A stretch of DNA of 64,000 bases. Origin: Streptomyces sp. MspMP-M5. GTDB lineage: Bacteria; Actinomycetota; Actinomycetes; Streptomycetales; Streptomycetaceae. This document shows, piece after piece, positions 15,585-26,180 of the stretch. Positions within the stretch are counted from its first letter, which is position 1. The number at the start of each line of letters is the position of its first letter. The stretch lies in contig NZ_KB891885.1 in the NCBI RefSeq assembly GCF_000373585.1, positions 1 to 64,000 on the forward strand. Reading direction: 5' to 3'. The notes under the pieces were generated by a model that was given only the letters and a program-made list of their open reading frames with translations, did no database searches and was not told the DNA's origin. Made by a program: the position numbers and the translations under genes.

Positions 15585-17069
15585 GTGAGCGCCAACCGCC
15601 CGGCCGCCGTCGTCGTTCTCGCAGCGGGTGAGGGAACCCGCATGAAGTCGACGACCCCCAAGGTCCTGCACGCGATCTGCGGCCGATCCCTCGTCGGCCA
15701 CGTCGTCGCCGCGTCCCGTGAGCTGGACCCCGAACACCTCGTCGTGGTCGTCGGCCACGCCCGCGAGCAGGTGCGGGAGCACCTCGCCGCGATCGATCCC
15801 GCCGTGCGCACCGCCGTGCAGTACGAGCAGAACGGCACCGGCCACGCCGTCCGCACCGCCCTGGAGGAGCTGAGCGCCGACGGTGTGACGCTGGACGGCA
15901 CGGTCGTCGTGGTGTGCGGTGACACCCCGCTGCTGACCGGCGAGACGCTGCGGAAGCTGAGCGAGACGCATTCCGTGGACAAGAACGCCGTGACCGTGCT
16001 GTCGGCCGAGGTGCCGGACGCGACGGGTTACGGGCGGATCGTGCGGGACAGCGCGACCGGTGCGGTGACCGAGATCGTCGAGCACAAGGACGCGAGCGAG
16101 GCGCAGCGGGCGGTCCGGGAGATCAACTCCGGGGTGTTCGCGTTCGATGCGCGGCTGCTGGTGGATGCGCTGGGCAAGGTGCGTACGGACAACAGTCAGG
16201 GCGAGGAGTACCTGACGGATGTGCTGGGCATCGTGCGGGAGGCCGGGCACCGGGTGGGGGCCGCGGTGGCGGACGATCACCGGGAGATTCTGGGGATCAA
16301 CAACCGGGTGCAGTTGGCGGAGGCGCGTCGGCTGCTGAACGGGCGGCTGCTGGAGCGGGCGATGTTGGCCGGTGTGACGGTGGTGGATCCGGCGTCCACG
16401 TGGGTGGATGTGTCGGTGACGTTCGAGCAGGATGCGACGGTGCACCCGGGGACGCAGTTGCTGGGTGCCACGCATGTGGCGTCGGGTGCCGAGGTGGGGC
16501 CGCAGTCGCGGCTGAAGGACACGGCCGTGGGTGCCGGGGCGTCGGTGTCGTTCACGGTGGCGGACGGTGCGGAGATCGGGCCGGAGGCTTCGGTGGGTCC
16601 GTATGCGTATCTGCGTCCGGGGGCGGTGCTGGGGCTGAAGTCGAAGGCCGGGACGTTCGTGGAGATGAAGAACTCGCAGATCGGTGTGGGGACGAAGGTT
16701 CCGCATCTGTCGTATGTGGGGGATGCGACGATCGGTGACCACACCAACATCGGTGCGGCGAGTGTGTTCGTGAACTACGACGGTGAGGCGAAGCACCACA
16801 CGACGGTCGGGTCGCATTGCAAGACGGGCTCGGACAACATGTTCGTGGCGCCTGTCACGATCGGGGATGGCGCGTATACCGCGGCCGGTTCGGTCATTAC
16901 CAAGGATGTGCCCCCGGGTTCGCTGGCGGTCGCGCGTGGCCAGCAGCGGAACATCGAGGGGTGGGTCGCGCGCAAGCGGCCCGGGAGCGCCGCCGCGCAG
17001 GCCGCTTCGTCCGCTCGTGAGTCGGAGTCGGGTCAGGGGTCTGACCTGGCGTCCGAGGGTGAGCGGTGA
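15585..17069 (+). CDS. glmU: Bifunctional UDP-GlcNAc pyrophosphorylase / glucosamine-1-phosphate acetyltransferase
   Basis: GlmU makes UDP-N-acetylglucosamine for peptidoglycan: the C-terminal domain acetylates GlcN-1-P and the N-terminal domain adds UMP. 494 aa. The nucleotidyltransferase signature LAAGEGTRMKS lies at about residues 11-21, and a left-handed beta-helix of hexapeptide repeats follows from about residue 260 (VDPASTWVD onward; IGDHTNIGAASVFVNYDG). A Ser/Glu-rich tail extends past the enzyme core. The GTG start (MSANRPAAVVVLAAGEG) agrees with homologs and has GAAGGG upstream; an ATG 42 bases earlier is possible but adds non-conserved residues. Followed by prs after 73 bp. Confidence 0.96.
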   Translation: MSANRPAAVVVLAAGEGTRMKSTTPKVLHAICGRSLVGHVVAASRELDPEHLVVVVGHAREQVREHLAAIDPAVRTAVQYEQNGTGHAVRTALEELSADGVTLDGTVVVVCGDTPLLTGETLRKLSETHSVDKNAVTVLSAEVPDATGYGRIVRDSATGAVTEIVEHKDASEAQRAVREINSGVFAFDARLLVDALGKVRTDNSQGEEYLTDVLGIVREAGHRVGAAVADDHREILGINNRVQLAEARRLLNGRLLERAMLAGVTVVDPASTWVDVSVTFEQDATVHPGTQLLGATHVASGAEVGPQSRLKDTAVGAGASVSFTVADGAEIGPEASVGPYAYLRPGAVLGLKSKAGTFVEMKNSQIGVGTKVPHLSYVGDATIGDHTNIGAASVFVNYDGEAKHHTTVGSHCKTGSDNMFVAPVTIGDGAYTAAGSVITKDVPPGSLAVARGQQRNIEGWVARKRPGSAAAQAASSARESESGQGSDLASEGER

Positions 17070-17142
17070 CTGTGCCGAGGGGTATGCCGTGCGGGGCGTA
17101 CCGTGATGAGCGCACGCAAACTGTGATGCAAGGAGATTTGCT

Positions 17143-18117
17143 GTGACCGGGATCAAGACGACCGGCGAGAAGAAGCTGATGCTCTTCTCCGGCCGCGCCC
17201 ACCCCGAGCTTGCTGAGGAGGTCGCGCACCAGCTGGGTGTGGGCCTGGTCCCGACGAAGGCTTTTGACTTCGCCAACGGCGAGATCTATGTCCGCTATCA
17301 GGAGTCGGCGCGTGGCGCGGACTGCTTCTTGATCCAGAGCCACACGGCTCCGATCAACAAGTGGATCATGGAGCAGCTGATCATGATCGATGCGCTGAAG
17401 CGGGCTTCGGCCCGGAGCATCACCGTGGTCGTGCCGTTCTACGGGTATGCGCGTCAGGACAAGAAGCACCGTGGGCGGGAGCCGATCTCGGCGCGGCTGA
17501 TCGCGGATCTGATGAAGACGGCGGGTGCGGACCGTATCGTCACGGTGGATCTGCACACGGATCAGATCATGGGCTTCTTCGACGGCCCGGTGGACCATCT
17601 CTTCGCGCTGCCGGTGCTGGCGGACTATGTGGGCGCCAAGGTGGACCGGGACAAGCTGACGGTGGTTTCGCCGGACGCGGGTCGGGTGCGGGTGGCGGAC
17701 CGCTGGTGCGACCGGCTGGGTGCGCCGCTGGCGATCGTGCACAAGCGCCGGGACAAGGACGTGGCGAATCAGGTCACGGTTCATGAGGTCGTGGGTGACG
17801 TCAAGGGCCGGGTGTGTGTCCTGGTGGACGACATGATCGACACCGGTGGCACGATCTGTGCGGCGGCCGAGGCGCTGTATGCCAATGGTGCGGCGGATGT
17901 GATCGTGACGGCGACGCATGGTGTGCTGTCGGGTCCGGCGGCGGACCGGTTGAAGAATTCGAAGGTGAGTGAGTTCGTGTTCACGAACACGCTGCCGACG
18001 CCTTCGGAGCTGGAGCTGGACAAGATCACGGTGCTGTCGATGGCGCCGACGATCGCGCGGGCGCTCCGTGAGGTGTTCGAGGACGGTTCGGTGACGAGCC
18101 TGTTCGACGAGCAGTGA
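17143..18117 (+). CDS. prs: Ribose-phosphate pyrophosphokinase (PRPP synthetase)
   Basis: Transfers pyrophosphate from ATP to ribose-5-phosphate, giving PRPP for purine, pyrimidine, histidine and tryptophan synthesis. 324 aa, standard length. Visible motifs: the catalytic flexible-loop region PFYGYARQDKKHRGREP, VDLHTDQIMGFF, and the PRPP-binding loop VLVDDMIDTGGT. The GTG start has AAGGAG about seven bases upstream. The glmU-prs arrangement, linking two activated-sugar precursors, is widely conserved in actinobacteria and suggests co-transcription. Confidence 0.97.
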   Translation: MTGIKTTGEKKLMLFSGRAHPELAEEVAHQLGVGLVPTKAFDFANGEIYVRYQESARGADCFLIQSHTAPINKWIMEQLIMIDALKRASARSITVVVPFYGYARQDKKHRGREPISARLIADLMKTAGADRIVTVDLHTDQIMGFFDGPVDHLFALPVLADYVGAKVDRDKLTVVSPDAGRVRVADRWCDRLGAPLAIVHKRRDKDVANQVTVHEVVGDVKGRVCVLVDDMIDTGGTICAAAEALYANGAADVIVTATHGVLSGPAADRLKNSKVSEFVFTNTLPTPSELELDKITVLSMAPTIARALREVFEDGSVTSLFDEQ

Positions 18118-18164
18118 GTTTCGGGGTTCGCTAGATCGATTTTCGGGGTGGCCTCCCCGCCGGG

Positions 18165-18303
18165 TAGACTCTGTGAGTTGCTCGGCGAGGGAGGCCGCAC
18201 TCATGTGGTGCGGCGGTCCGTTATCGACGCGCTCTTCGTAGCAGGTCTGTCGTGGGCCGGGTGACGCCCCGCAGAGTTTTCTCTCAGATACGAGGAGTGC
18301 GAC
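18165..18303 (+). promoter_or_regulatory. Promoter and structured leader of rplY
   Basis: TAGACT at 18165-18170 is a good -10 candidate; no good -35 was assigned. The following about 130-nt leader contains a hairpin with stem GCCGCAC/GTGCGGC near 18191-18212 and further GC-rich pairing, then an AGGAG-type site before the ATG. Such a long leader ahead of a ribosomal protein gene could mediate autogenous control, but no known leader motif was recognised. Confidence 0.4.
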
Positions 18304-18888
18304 ATGGCCGAGATCAAGCTCGCCGTTGAGGCCCGGAACGACTTCGGTAAGGGCGCCGCGCGCCGTCTGCGCCGTGAGGCGAAGGTTCCGGCGGTCGTCT
18401 ACGGTCACGGTGCGGAGCCGCAGCACGTGGCGGTGGACAGCCACGCGCTGATGATGGCCCTGAAGACCCCGAACGCGCTGATCCGCCTGGAGGGCGAGGG
18501 CACCAACGAGCTGGTGATCCCGAAGGCCGTGCAGCGTGAGGCGATCCGTCGCTTCCTGGTGCACGTGGACTTCCTGGCCGTGAAGAAGGGCGAGAAGGTC
18601 TCCGTCGAGCTGCCGATCCAGACCGAGGGTGACCTGGCGCCGGGCGGCAACCTGCTGGAGCACCTGCTGAACACGCTGCCGGTCGAGGCCGAGGCGACGC
18701 ACATCCCGGAGTCGGTGACCGTGTCGATCGCGGGCCTGGACGCCGGTCACACCGTGCTGGCGAAGGACATCGTGCTGCCGGCCGGTGCGTCGCTGACGGT
18801 CGAGGAGGACACCCCGGTGCTGCAGGTCGTCGCCGCGCAGGTGGAGGCTCCGGCCGAGGGTGCCGAGGGCGAGGGCGAGGAGGGCTGA
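18304..18888 (+). CDS. rplY: 50S ribosomal protein L25 / general stress protein Ctc
   Basis: L25 binds 5S rRNA in the central protuberance of the large subunit. At 194 aa this is the long CTC/TL5 form. Residues 1-95 are the L25 RNA-binding beta-barrel (MAEIKLAVEARNDFGKGAARRLRR; VYGHG) and about 100-185 the second beta-domain (PESVTVSIAGLDAGHTV). The tail is Glu/Gly-rich and acidic. ATG start with GAGGAG upstream. A terminator follows, so pth downstream probably relies partly on its own promoter or on read-through. Confidence 0.96.
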   Translation: MAEIKLAVEARNDFGKGAARRLRREAKVPAVVYGHGAEPQHVAVDSHALMMALKTPNALIRLEGEGTNELVIPKAVQREAIRRFLVHVDFLAVKKGEKVSVELPIQTEGDLAPGGNLLEHLLNTLPVEAEATHIPESVTVSIAGLDAGHTVLAKDIVLPAGASLTVEEDTPVLQVVAAQVEAPAEGAEGEGEEG

Positions 18889-18921
18889 CCCTTCTCGCGG
18901 TAGTTCCGCGGTAGTTTTCTT

Positions 18922-18974
18922 CCCAACCGCTGTCGCGGCGCCGGGCGGCGCCGGGGCGGCGGTTGGGTCGTTTT
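18922..18974 (+). terminator. Intrinsic terminator between rplY and pth
   Basis: Outer stem CCCAACCGC / GCGGTTGGG with an inner GGCGCC/GGCGCC hairpin, followed by TCGTTTT. It ends 15 bases before the pth start codon and leaves the pth ribosome binding site exposed. Confidence 0.7.
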
Positions 18975-18989
18975 CGAGGAGACGTGGAC

Positions 18990-19580
18990 ATGACGGATGC
19001 GGCGAGCCCCTGGCTCATCGTGGGGCTGGGCAATCCGGGCCCGGAGTATGCGGGCAACCGCCACAACGTGGGGTTCATGGTGGCGGACCTGCTGGCGGAG
19101 CGGATGGGTGGCCGTTTCAAGGCGCACCGGGCGCGGGCGCAGGTGGTGGAGGGGCGGATCGGTCCGCCGGGTCCGTTGAGCCGTCGGGTGGTGGTGGCGA
19201 AGCCGTCGTCGTTCATGAATCTGTCGGGTGGGCCGACGACGGCGTTGCGGGATTTCTTCAAGGTGCCGGTGGCCAACGTCGTTGCGGTGCATGACGAGTT
19301 GGACATCGACTTCGGTGCGTTGCGGTTGAAGCTGGGGGGCGGTGACAACGGGCACAACGGGCTGAAGTCGATCACGAAGTCGCTGGGTGCGGAGTATCAC
19401 CGGGTGCGGTTCGGGATCGGGCGGCCGCCGGGGCGGATGCCGGTGGCGGACTTTGTGCTCAGGGATTTCTCGTCGGCGGAGCGCAGGGAGCTGGACTACT
19501 TCGTGGACCGGGCGGCGGATGCGGTGGAGGCCCTGGTCATCGAGGGGTTGGAGCGGGCGCAGTCGACGTACAACTCGTGA
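18990..19580 (+). CDS. pth: Peptidyl-tRNA hydrolase
   Basis: Hydrolyses the ester bond of peptidyl-tRNAs released prematurely from ribosomes. 196 aa, usual length. Catalytic elements are present: [18 protein letters not shown] with His25, Asn in SSFMNLSG, and HDELDIDFG. The ATG is supported by GAGGAGA eight bases upstream; an in-frame upstream ATG adds nine non-conserved residues lying in the terminator hairpin. The rplY-pth order is a standard bacterial arrangement. Confidence 0.96.
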   Translation: MTDAASPWLIVGLGNPGPEYAGNRHNVGFMVADLLAERMGGRFKAHRARAQVVEGRIGPPGPLSRRVVVAKPSSFMNLSGGPTTALRDFFKVPVANVVAVHDELDIDFGALRLKLGGGDNGHNGLKSITKSLGAEYHRVRFGIGRPPGRMPVADFVLRDFSSAERRELDYFVDRAADAVEALVIEGLERAQSTYNS

Positions 19581-19597
19581 GGTGGTGGGATCGGCGC

Positions 19598-19640
19598 GGC
19601 GGGCCCGTCCGGAGGTTGCTCCGGGCGGGCCCGCCGTTTG
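19598..19640. terminator. Bidirectional terminator between pth and ppc
   Basis: A 17-bp stem with one G-U pair: GGCGGGCCCGTCCGGAG, loop GTTG, CTCCGGGCGGGCCCGCC. On the plus strand GTTTGTGTG follows. It lies exactly between the two convergent stop codons. Confidence 0.75.
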
Positions 19641-19656
19641 TGTGTGCCGGGGTCGG

Positions 19657-22419
<2,763 letters not shown>

Positions 22420-22595
22420 AGGTGCGGCTCCTTGCAGGGATGGTGCAGTCATCGAGCACGTCTGGGCGGGTGGCGGACCGCGCTGTCCGAAGTCCCCAGG
22501 ATAGGTGTCCCGGTCAGCGGGGGGTCACACCGTCCACAGGGTGGGCGGCGGGGGGCGGGGGCGCGGGGCGGGGTGGGCGGGGGCCTGTCACGGCC

Positions 22596-22653
22596 TTGCT
22601 CGGAGCGGCGTCGCTGCCATACTTACGAGACCGTAGGTTACGGTCTCGTAAGT
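22596..22653 (+). promoter_or_regulatory. Desaturase promoter with perfect 15-bp inverted-repeat operator
   Basis: Arms ACTTACGAGACCGTA (22621-22635) and TACGGTCTCGTAAGT (22639-22653) are perfect reverse complements around a GGT centre. A promoter fits onto it: -35 TTGCTC at 22596-22601, 18-bp spacer, -10 TACTTA at 22620-22625. A repressor bound here would cover the -10 and the transcription start. The TetR gene of the same operon is the obvious candidate, giving autoregulation. Confidence 0.75.
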
Positions 22654-22692
22654 CCGTAGCCGTGCCCCCGAGCCCCCGACGAGGGACACCAC

Positions 22693-23715
22693 ATGACCCC
22701 TGGCCGCAATGCCGTGGAAGAGTCGACGATGCCGCTCGATGCGTCCGCAGGTTCTTCTGCCGCTTCCGCTCTGCCGTCCGCGACGCTGGGTGGCGAGCAG
22801 CGCAGATCTCTGGAACAGATCACCCTGGTGTTGTTCATCACCGTGCCGTTTCTGGCTTTGGTCGCGGCGGTGCCGCTGGCGTGGGGCTGGGGGGTGAGCT
22901 GGCTGGATCTGGGGCTGCTGACGGTGATGTATTTCATCGGCTGTCACGGCATCACGATCGGTTACCACCGTTACTTCACGCATGGTGCGTTCAAGGCCAA
23001 GCGGCCGCTGCGGGTCGCGCTGGCGATCATGGGTTCGCTGGCGGTCGAGGGGCCGCTGGTGCGGTGGGTGGCCGATCACCGCAAGCATCACAAGTTCTCC
23101 GACGCGGAGGGTGATCCGCATTCGCCGTGGCGGTACGGCGAGACGGTTCCGGCGCTGTTGAAGGGCCTGTGGTGGGCGCACATCGGCTGGATGTTCGACG
23201 AGGAGCAGACGCCGCAGCACAGGTACGCGCCCGATCTGATCAAGGATGCGGCGATCCGGCGGATCTCCCGGCAGTTCGTGCTCTGGACGGTCGTCTCGCT
23301 GCTGATCCCGCCGCTGGTGGGCGGGCTGGTGACGTGGTCGTGGCAGGGGGCGCTGACGGCGTTCTTCTGGGGTTCGCTGGTGCGGGTGGCGCTGCTGCAT
23401 CACGTGACGTGGTCGATCAACTCCATCTGCCACGCGGTGGGCAAGCGCCCGTTCAAGTCCCGGGACCGTTCCGGGAACGTCTGGTGGCTGGCGGTGCTCT
23501 CCTGCGGCGAGTCCTGGCACAACCTGCACCACGCCGACCCGACGTGTGCCCGGCACGGGGTGCTGAAGGGGCAGGTGGATTCCAGTGCGCGGCTGATCCG
23601 CTGGTTCGAGCTGGCGGGCTGGGCGCACGACGTGCGGTGGCCGAACGCCTCGCGGCTGGACTCCCGGCGCAGCGGCGGCACCGATGGGGAGGAGAAGTCC
23701 CCGGTGGGGGCATGA
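22693..23715 (+). CDS. Acyl-CoA / fatty acid delta-9-type desaturase
   Basis: Integral-membrane di-iron desaturase that introduces a double bond into a saturated acyl chain, adjusting membrane fluidity. 340 aa. The three histidine boxes are present: GYHRYFTHG, DHRKHHKF and SWHNLHHA. TM pairs are VLFITVPFLALVAAVPLAWGW, LGLLTVMYFIG and two near residues 195-240. ATG start with GAGGGA upstream. It is followed seven bases later by a TetR gene, and a palindromic operator overlaps the promoter, so expression is probably lipid-responsive. Confidence 0.93.
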   Translation: MTPGRNAVEESTMPLDASAGSSAASALPSATLGGEQRRSLEQITLVLFITVPFLALVAAVPLAWGWGVSWLDLGLLTVMYFIGCHGITIGYHRYFTHGAFKAKRPLRVALAIMGSLAVEGPLVRWVADHRKHHKFSDAEGDPHSPWRYGETVPALLKGLWWAHIGWMFDEEQTPQHRYAPDLIKDAAIRRISRQFVLWTVVSLLIPPLVGGLVTWSWQGALTAFFWGSLVRVALLHHVTWSINSICHAVGKRPFKSRDRSGNVWWLAVLSCGESWHNLHHADPTCARHGVLKGQVDSSARLIRWFELAGWAHDVRWPNASRLDSRRSGGTDGEEKSPVGA

Positions 23716-23722
23716 TTGACGG

Positions 23723-24454
23723 GTGGCGATCGACAGCAGTGCGAACAACGGCAGCAAGGGAAAGTCCTCCGCGTCTTCAAGGACTGCTGCCTCAAGGGCG
23801 GCTGCCTCGGGGTCCGCTTCTTCGGGGGGCCGGCGGACCCGCCGGGTGCGGATGACGGGCGCGGAGCGCCGTGAGCAGTTGCTGGACATCGGCCGCACGC
23901 TCTTCGCCGAGCGGGGGTACGAGGGCACGTCGGTGGAGGAGATCGCGGCGAAGGCCGGGGTCTCCAAGCCGGTGGTGTACGAGCACTTCGGCGGCAAGGA
24001 GGGGCTGTACGCGGTGGTCGTGGACCGCGAGATGCGGCAGCTGCTGGACATGGTGACCGGTGCGCTGACCGCGGGGCATCCGCGGGAGCTGCTGGAGCAG
24101 GCGGCGTTCGCGCTGCTCGACTACATCGAGACGTTCACGGACGGTTTCCGGATCTTGGTCCGGGACTCTCCCGTCGCCCAGTCGACGGGCACCTTCGCGT
24201 CGCTGATCAGCGATATCGCCACGCAGGTGGAGGACATCCTGGGGCTGGAGTTCAAGGCGCGCGGCTTTGATCCAAAGCTGGCGCCGCTGTATGCCCAGGC
24301 GCTGGTCGGGATGGTGGCGCTGACGGGCCAGTGGTGGGTCGACACCCGCAAGCCGAAGAAGGCGGAGGTGGCGGCGCATCTGGTGAACCTCGCGTGGCAC
24401 GGCCTGGGCAACCTGGAGCCGAAGCCGAGGCTGATAGGGCACCGCAAGAGCTGA
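23723..24454 (+). CDS. TetR-family regulator of the desaturase operon
   Basis: 243 aa. A Ser/Ala/Arg-rich leader of about 40 residues precedes the HTH domain (RREQLLDIGRTLFAERGYEGTSVEEIAAKAGVSKP, then VYEHFGGKEGLYAVVVDREM). The C-terminal ligand domain is helical. GTG start seven bases after the desaturase stop, indicating translational coupling. By position it is the likely binder of the 15-bp palindrome at 22621-22653, analogous to DesT/FadR-like TetR regulators of unsaturated fatty acid synthesis; the ligand (an acyl-CoA) is inference. Confidence 0.92.
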   Translation: MAIDSSANNGSKGKSSASSRTAASRAAASGSASSGGRRTRRVRMTGAERREQLLDIGRTLFAERGYEGTSVEEIAAKAGVSKPVVYEHFGGKEGLYAVVVDREMRQLLDMVTGALTAGHPRELLEQAAFALLDYIETFTDGFRILVRDSPVAQSTGTFASLISDIATQVEDILGLEFKARGFDPKLAPLYAQALVGMVALTGQWWVDTRKPKKAEVAAHLVNLAWHGLGNLEPKPRLIGHRKS

Positions 24455-24477
24455 GCTGGGTCTGTTCTGCCGGGCGG

Positions 24478-24565
24478 GCGCGCTGGGCCGCGCCGGCCTC
24501 GAACCAGCAGCCTTCTCCTGCCTCCCCAGGCCGGCGGCGAGCTGGATGTGGTCGAGGCCGGTGCT
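24478..24565 (-). pseudogene. Remnant of a VOC/glyoxalase-like gene
   Basis: On the minus strand, 24533-24559 reads GLDHIQLAA, the typical start of streptomycete VOC proteins. At 24483-24509, in another frame, it reads CWFEAGAAQ, the typical segment about 40 residues further in such proteins. Everything between, and everything after, is missing or shifted. I interpret this as a gene with an internal deletion and loss of its 3' part, left between tetR and tam. Confidence 0.6.
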
Positions 24566-24582
24566 CGTCGCGGAGCGCCCGG

Positions 24583-25416
24583 TCAGGCGGCGGGGCCGCC
24601 GGTGGGTTTCTGGGCTACCGCGAAGATGCGGCGGAACGGGAAGACGGTGCCGTGGCGGCCGGTCGGGTAGGCGCGGCGGAGGGCGTCGCGGTATTCGGCG
24701 AGGAAGGCGTCGCGGGCGTCCGGGTCGTCTTCGAGGGCGGTGAGGACGGGGCGGAGGGCCGTGCCCTTGACCCAGTCGAGGACGGGGTCGTCGCCCTGGA
24801 GCAGTTGCACGTAGGTGGTCTCCCATGCGTCGGTGGTGCAGCCGAGGTCGGTGAGGCGGGCCAGGTAGCCGGCGGGTTCGAGGATGTGGACGAAGCGGCG
24901 GCCGTGGTCGTCGAGGCGGTGGCGCCAGTGGGGGGCGTCGCACAGTTCGCCGAGGAGGGCGTGGCTGGGCGAGGTGAAGTTGCCGGGGACCTGGAAGGCG
25001 AGGACGCCGCCGGGGGTGAGGGCGTCGATCCAGCGGGCGAAGGAGTCCGGGTGGTTGGGGACCCATTGCAGGGCGGCGTTGGAGACGATCAGGTCGAAGG
25101 GCTCTTCGGGGGTCCAGGTGGCGGCGTCGGCGGGGGCGAAGTCGAGGTGGCCGCCGCCGGGGGTGGGGCCGGCGTAGGACTCGGCCTCCTTGAGCATCTC
25201 GGGGGAGTTGTCGAAGCCGGTGATGTGGGCGTCCGGCCAGCGGTCGGCGAGCTGGGCGGTGACGTTGCCGGGGCCGCAGCCGAGGTCGGCAATGCGGGCG
25301 GGGCGGCCGGGGCGGGGGAGTTGCGGTATCCGGGCGAGGAGGTCGTGGAAGGGGCGGGTGCGGTGGGCCGAGTGGTGGAGGTACTGCTGCGGATCCCAGG
25401 TCGGTGCGTCGTGCAT
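24583..25416 (-). CDS. tam: Trans-aconitate 2-methyltransferase
   Basis: SAM-dependent enzyme that esterifies trans-aconitate, a spontaneous by-product that inhibits aconitase. 277 aa, usual length. SAM-binding motif I ADLGCGPGNVT (about residues 43-53), FDNSPEML, then DLIVSNAALQWVPNH. ATG start with AAAGGGG upstream. It is divergent from a MarR-type gene across a palindromic site, the arrangement described for tam/tamR in S. coelicolor, where TamR responds to trans-aconitate, citrate and related compounds. Confidence 0.93.
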   Translation of the reverse strand: MHDAPTWDPQQYLHHSAHRTRPFHDLLARIPQLPRPGRPARIADLGCGPGNVTAQLADRWPDAHITGFDNSPEMLKEAESYAGPTPGGGHLDFAPADAATWTPEEPFDLIVSNAALQWVPNHPDSFARWIDALTPGGVLAFQVPGNFTSPSHALLGELCDAPHWRHRLDDHGRRFVHILEPAGYLARLTDLGCTTDAWETTYVQLLQGDDPVLDWVKGTALRPVLTALEDDPDARDAFLAEYRDALRRAYPTGRHGTVFPFRRIFAVAQKPTGGPAA

Positions 25417-25550
25417 GTTCGGTAACCCCTTTGCCGGTGCAGGGTCGACACTTCAGTAGAGGGTCGCGCCGGACTCCGCTCGGTCGAGTTCTGGCCAACT
25501 CCGAGGGATTCCGGGCTCGCGGCCACGATGCCCAGTAGTCCAGGAAAATA

Positions 25551-25568
25551 TATCTCGACGTCGAGATA
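25551..25568. promoter_or_regulatory. TamR-type operator, perfect 18-bp palindrome
   Basis: TATCTCGACGTCGAGATA is self-complementary over all 18 bases and lies in the tam/tamR intergenic region. A second, weaker dyad CTTG-N4-CAAG follows at 25569-25580. The position fits repression of both divergent genes by the MarR-family product. Confidence 0.75.
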
Positions 25569-25603
25569 CTTGTCATCAAGAGACTTTATGTCGACAGACC
25601 CTT

Positions 25604-25609
25604 TACACT
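25604..25609 (+). promoter_or_regulatory. -10 element TACACT of tamR (leaderless)
   Basis: TACACT is followed by seven bases and the ATG. No Shine-Dalgarno sequence is present, so the mRNA probably starts at the start codon. Confidence 0.5.
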
Positions 25610-25616
25610 GATCGCC

Positions 25617-26114
25617 ATGGAGGACGAGGTCGATCGACTGGTCGCAGCATGGCGCCGCGAGCGCCCGGACCTCGACGTGGAGCCGCTTGAGGTCCTCAGC
25701 CGCGTCTCCCGGCTGGCCAGGCACCTCGACCGGGCCCGCCGTCTCGCGTTCTCCGAGGTGGGCCTGGAACCCTGGGAATTCGACGTACTGACCGCCCTGC
25801 GGCGCGCCGGCGCGCCCTACCAGCTCTCCCCCGGCGCACTGCTCACCCAGACGCTGGTCACCTCCGGCACGATGACCAACCGCATCGACCGGCTCGCCAA
25901 GAAGGAGTTGGTGGAGCGGCTGCCGGACCCCAGCGACCGGCGCGGGGTGCTGGTCCGGCTGACCGCCAAGGGCCGTGACAAGGCCGACGAGTCGCTGGCC
26001 GGACTGCTGACGCAGGAACGGGCCATCCTGGCCGAGCTGTCGCGGCAGCAGCGCCACGAATTGGCCGGTCTGCTCCGTCGGTTGACCGGACCGTTTGACA
26101 ACGTGCCGGGTTAG
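25617..26114 (+). CDS. tamR: MarR-family regulator, TamR-like
   Basis: 165 aa. Winged-helix DNA-binding core: WEFDVLTALRRAGAPYQLSPGAL, recognition helix LVTSGTMTNRIDRLAKKELV, wing PDPSDRRGVLVRLTAKG. Flanking helices form the dimer interface. Its position, divergent from tam with an 18-bp palindrome between, is that of TamR, which senses trans-aconitate/citrate and derepresses tam and TCA-cycle genes. The gene symbol is assigned by context and family; ligand specificity is not visible from sequence. Confidence 0.85.
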   Translation: MEDEVDRLVAAWRRERPDLDVEPLEVLSRVSRLARHLDRARRLAFSEVGLEPWEFDVLTALRRAGAPYQLSPGALLTQTLVTSGTMTNRIDRLAKKELVERLPDPSDRRGVLVRLTAKGRDKADESLAGLLTQERAILAELSRQQRHELAGLLRRLTGPFDNVPG

Positions 26115-26180
26115 GCCCACGGTTCGGCGTCGTTTTGGGTGCTCTTGCCGGAGTGCCCCGCGGTGGGCTTGGATCACTGC

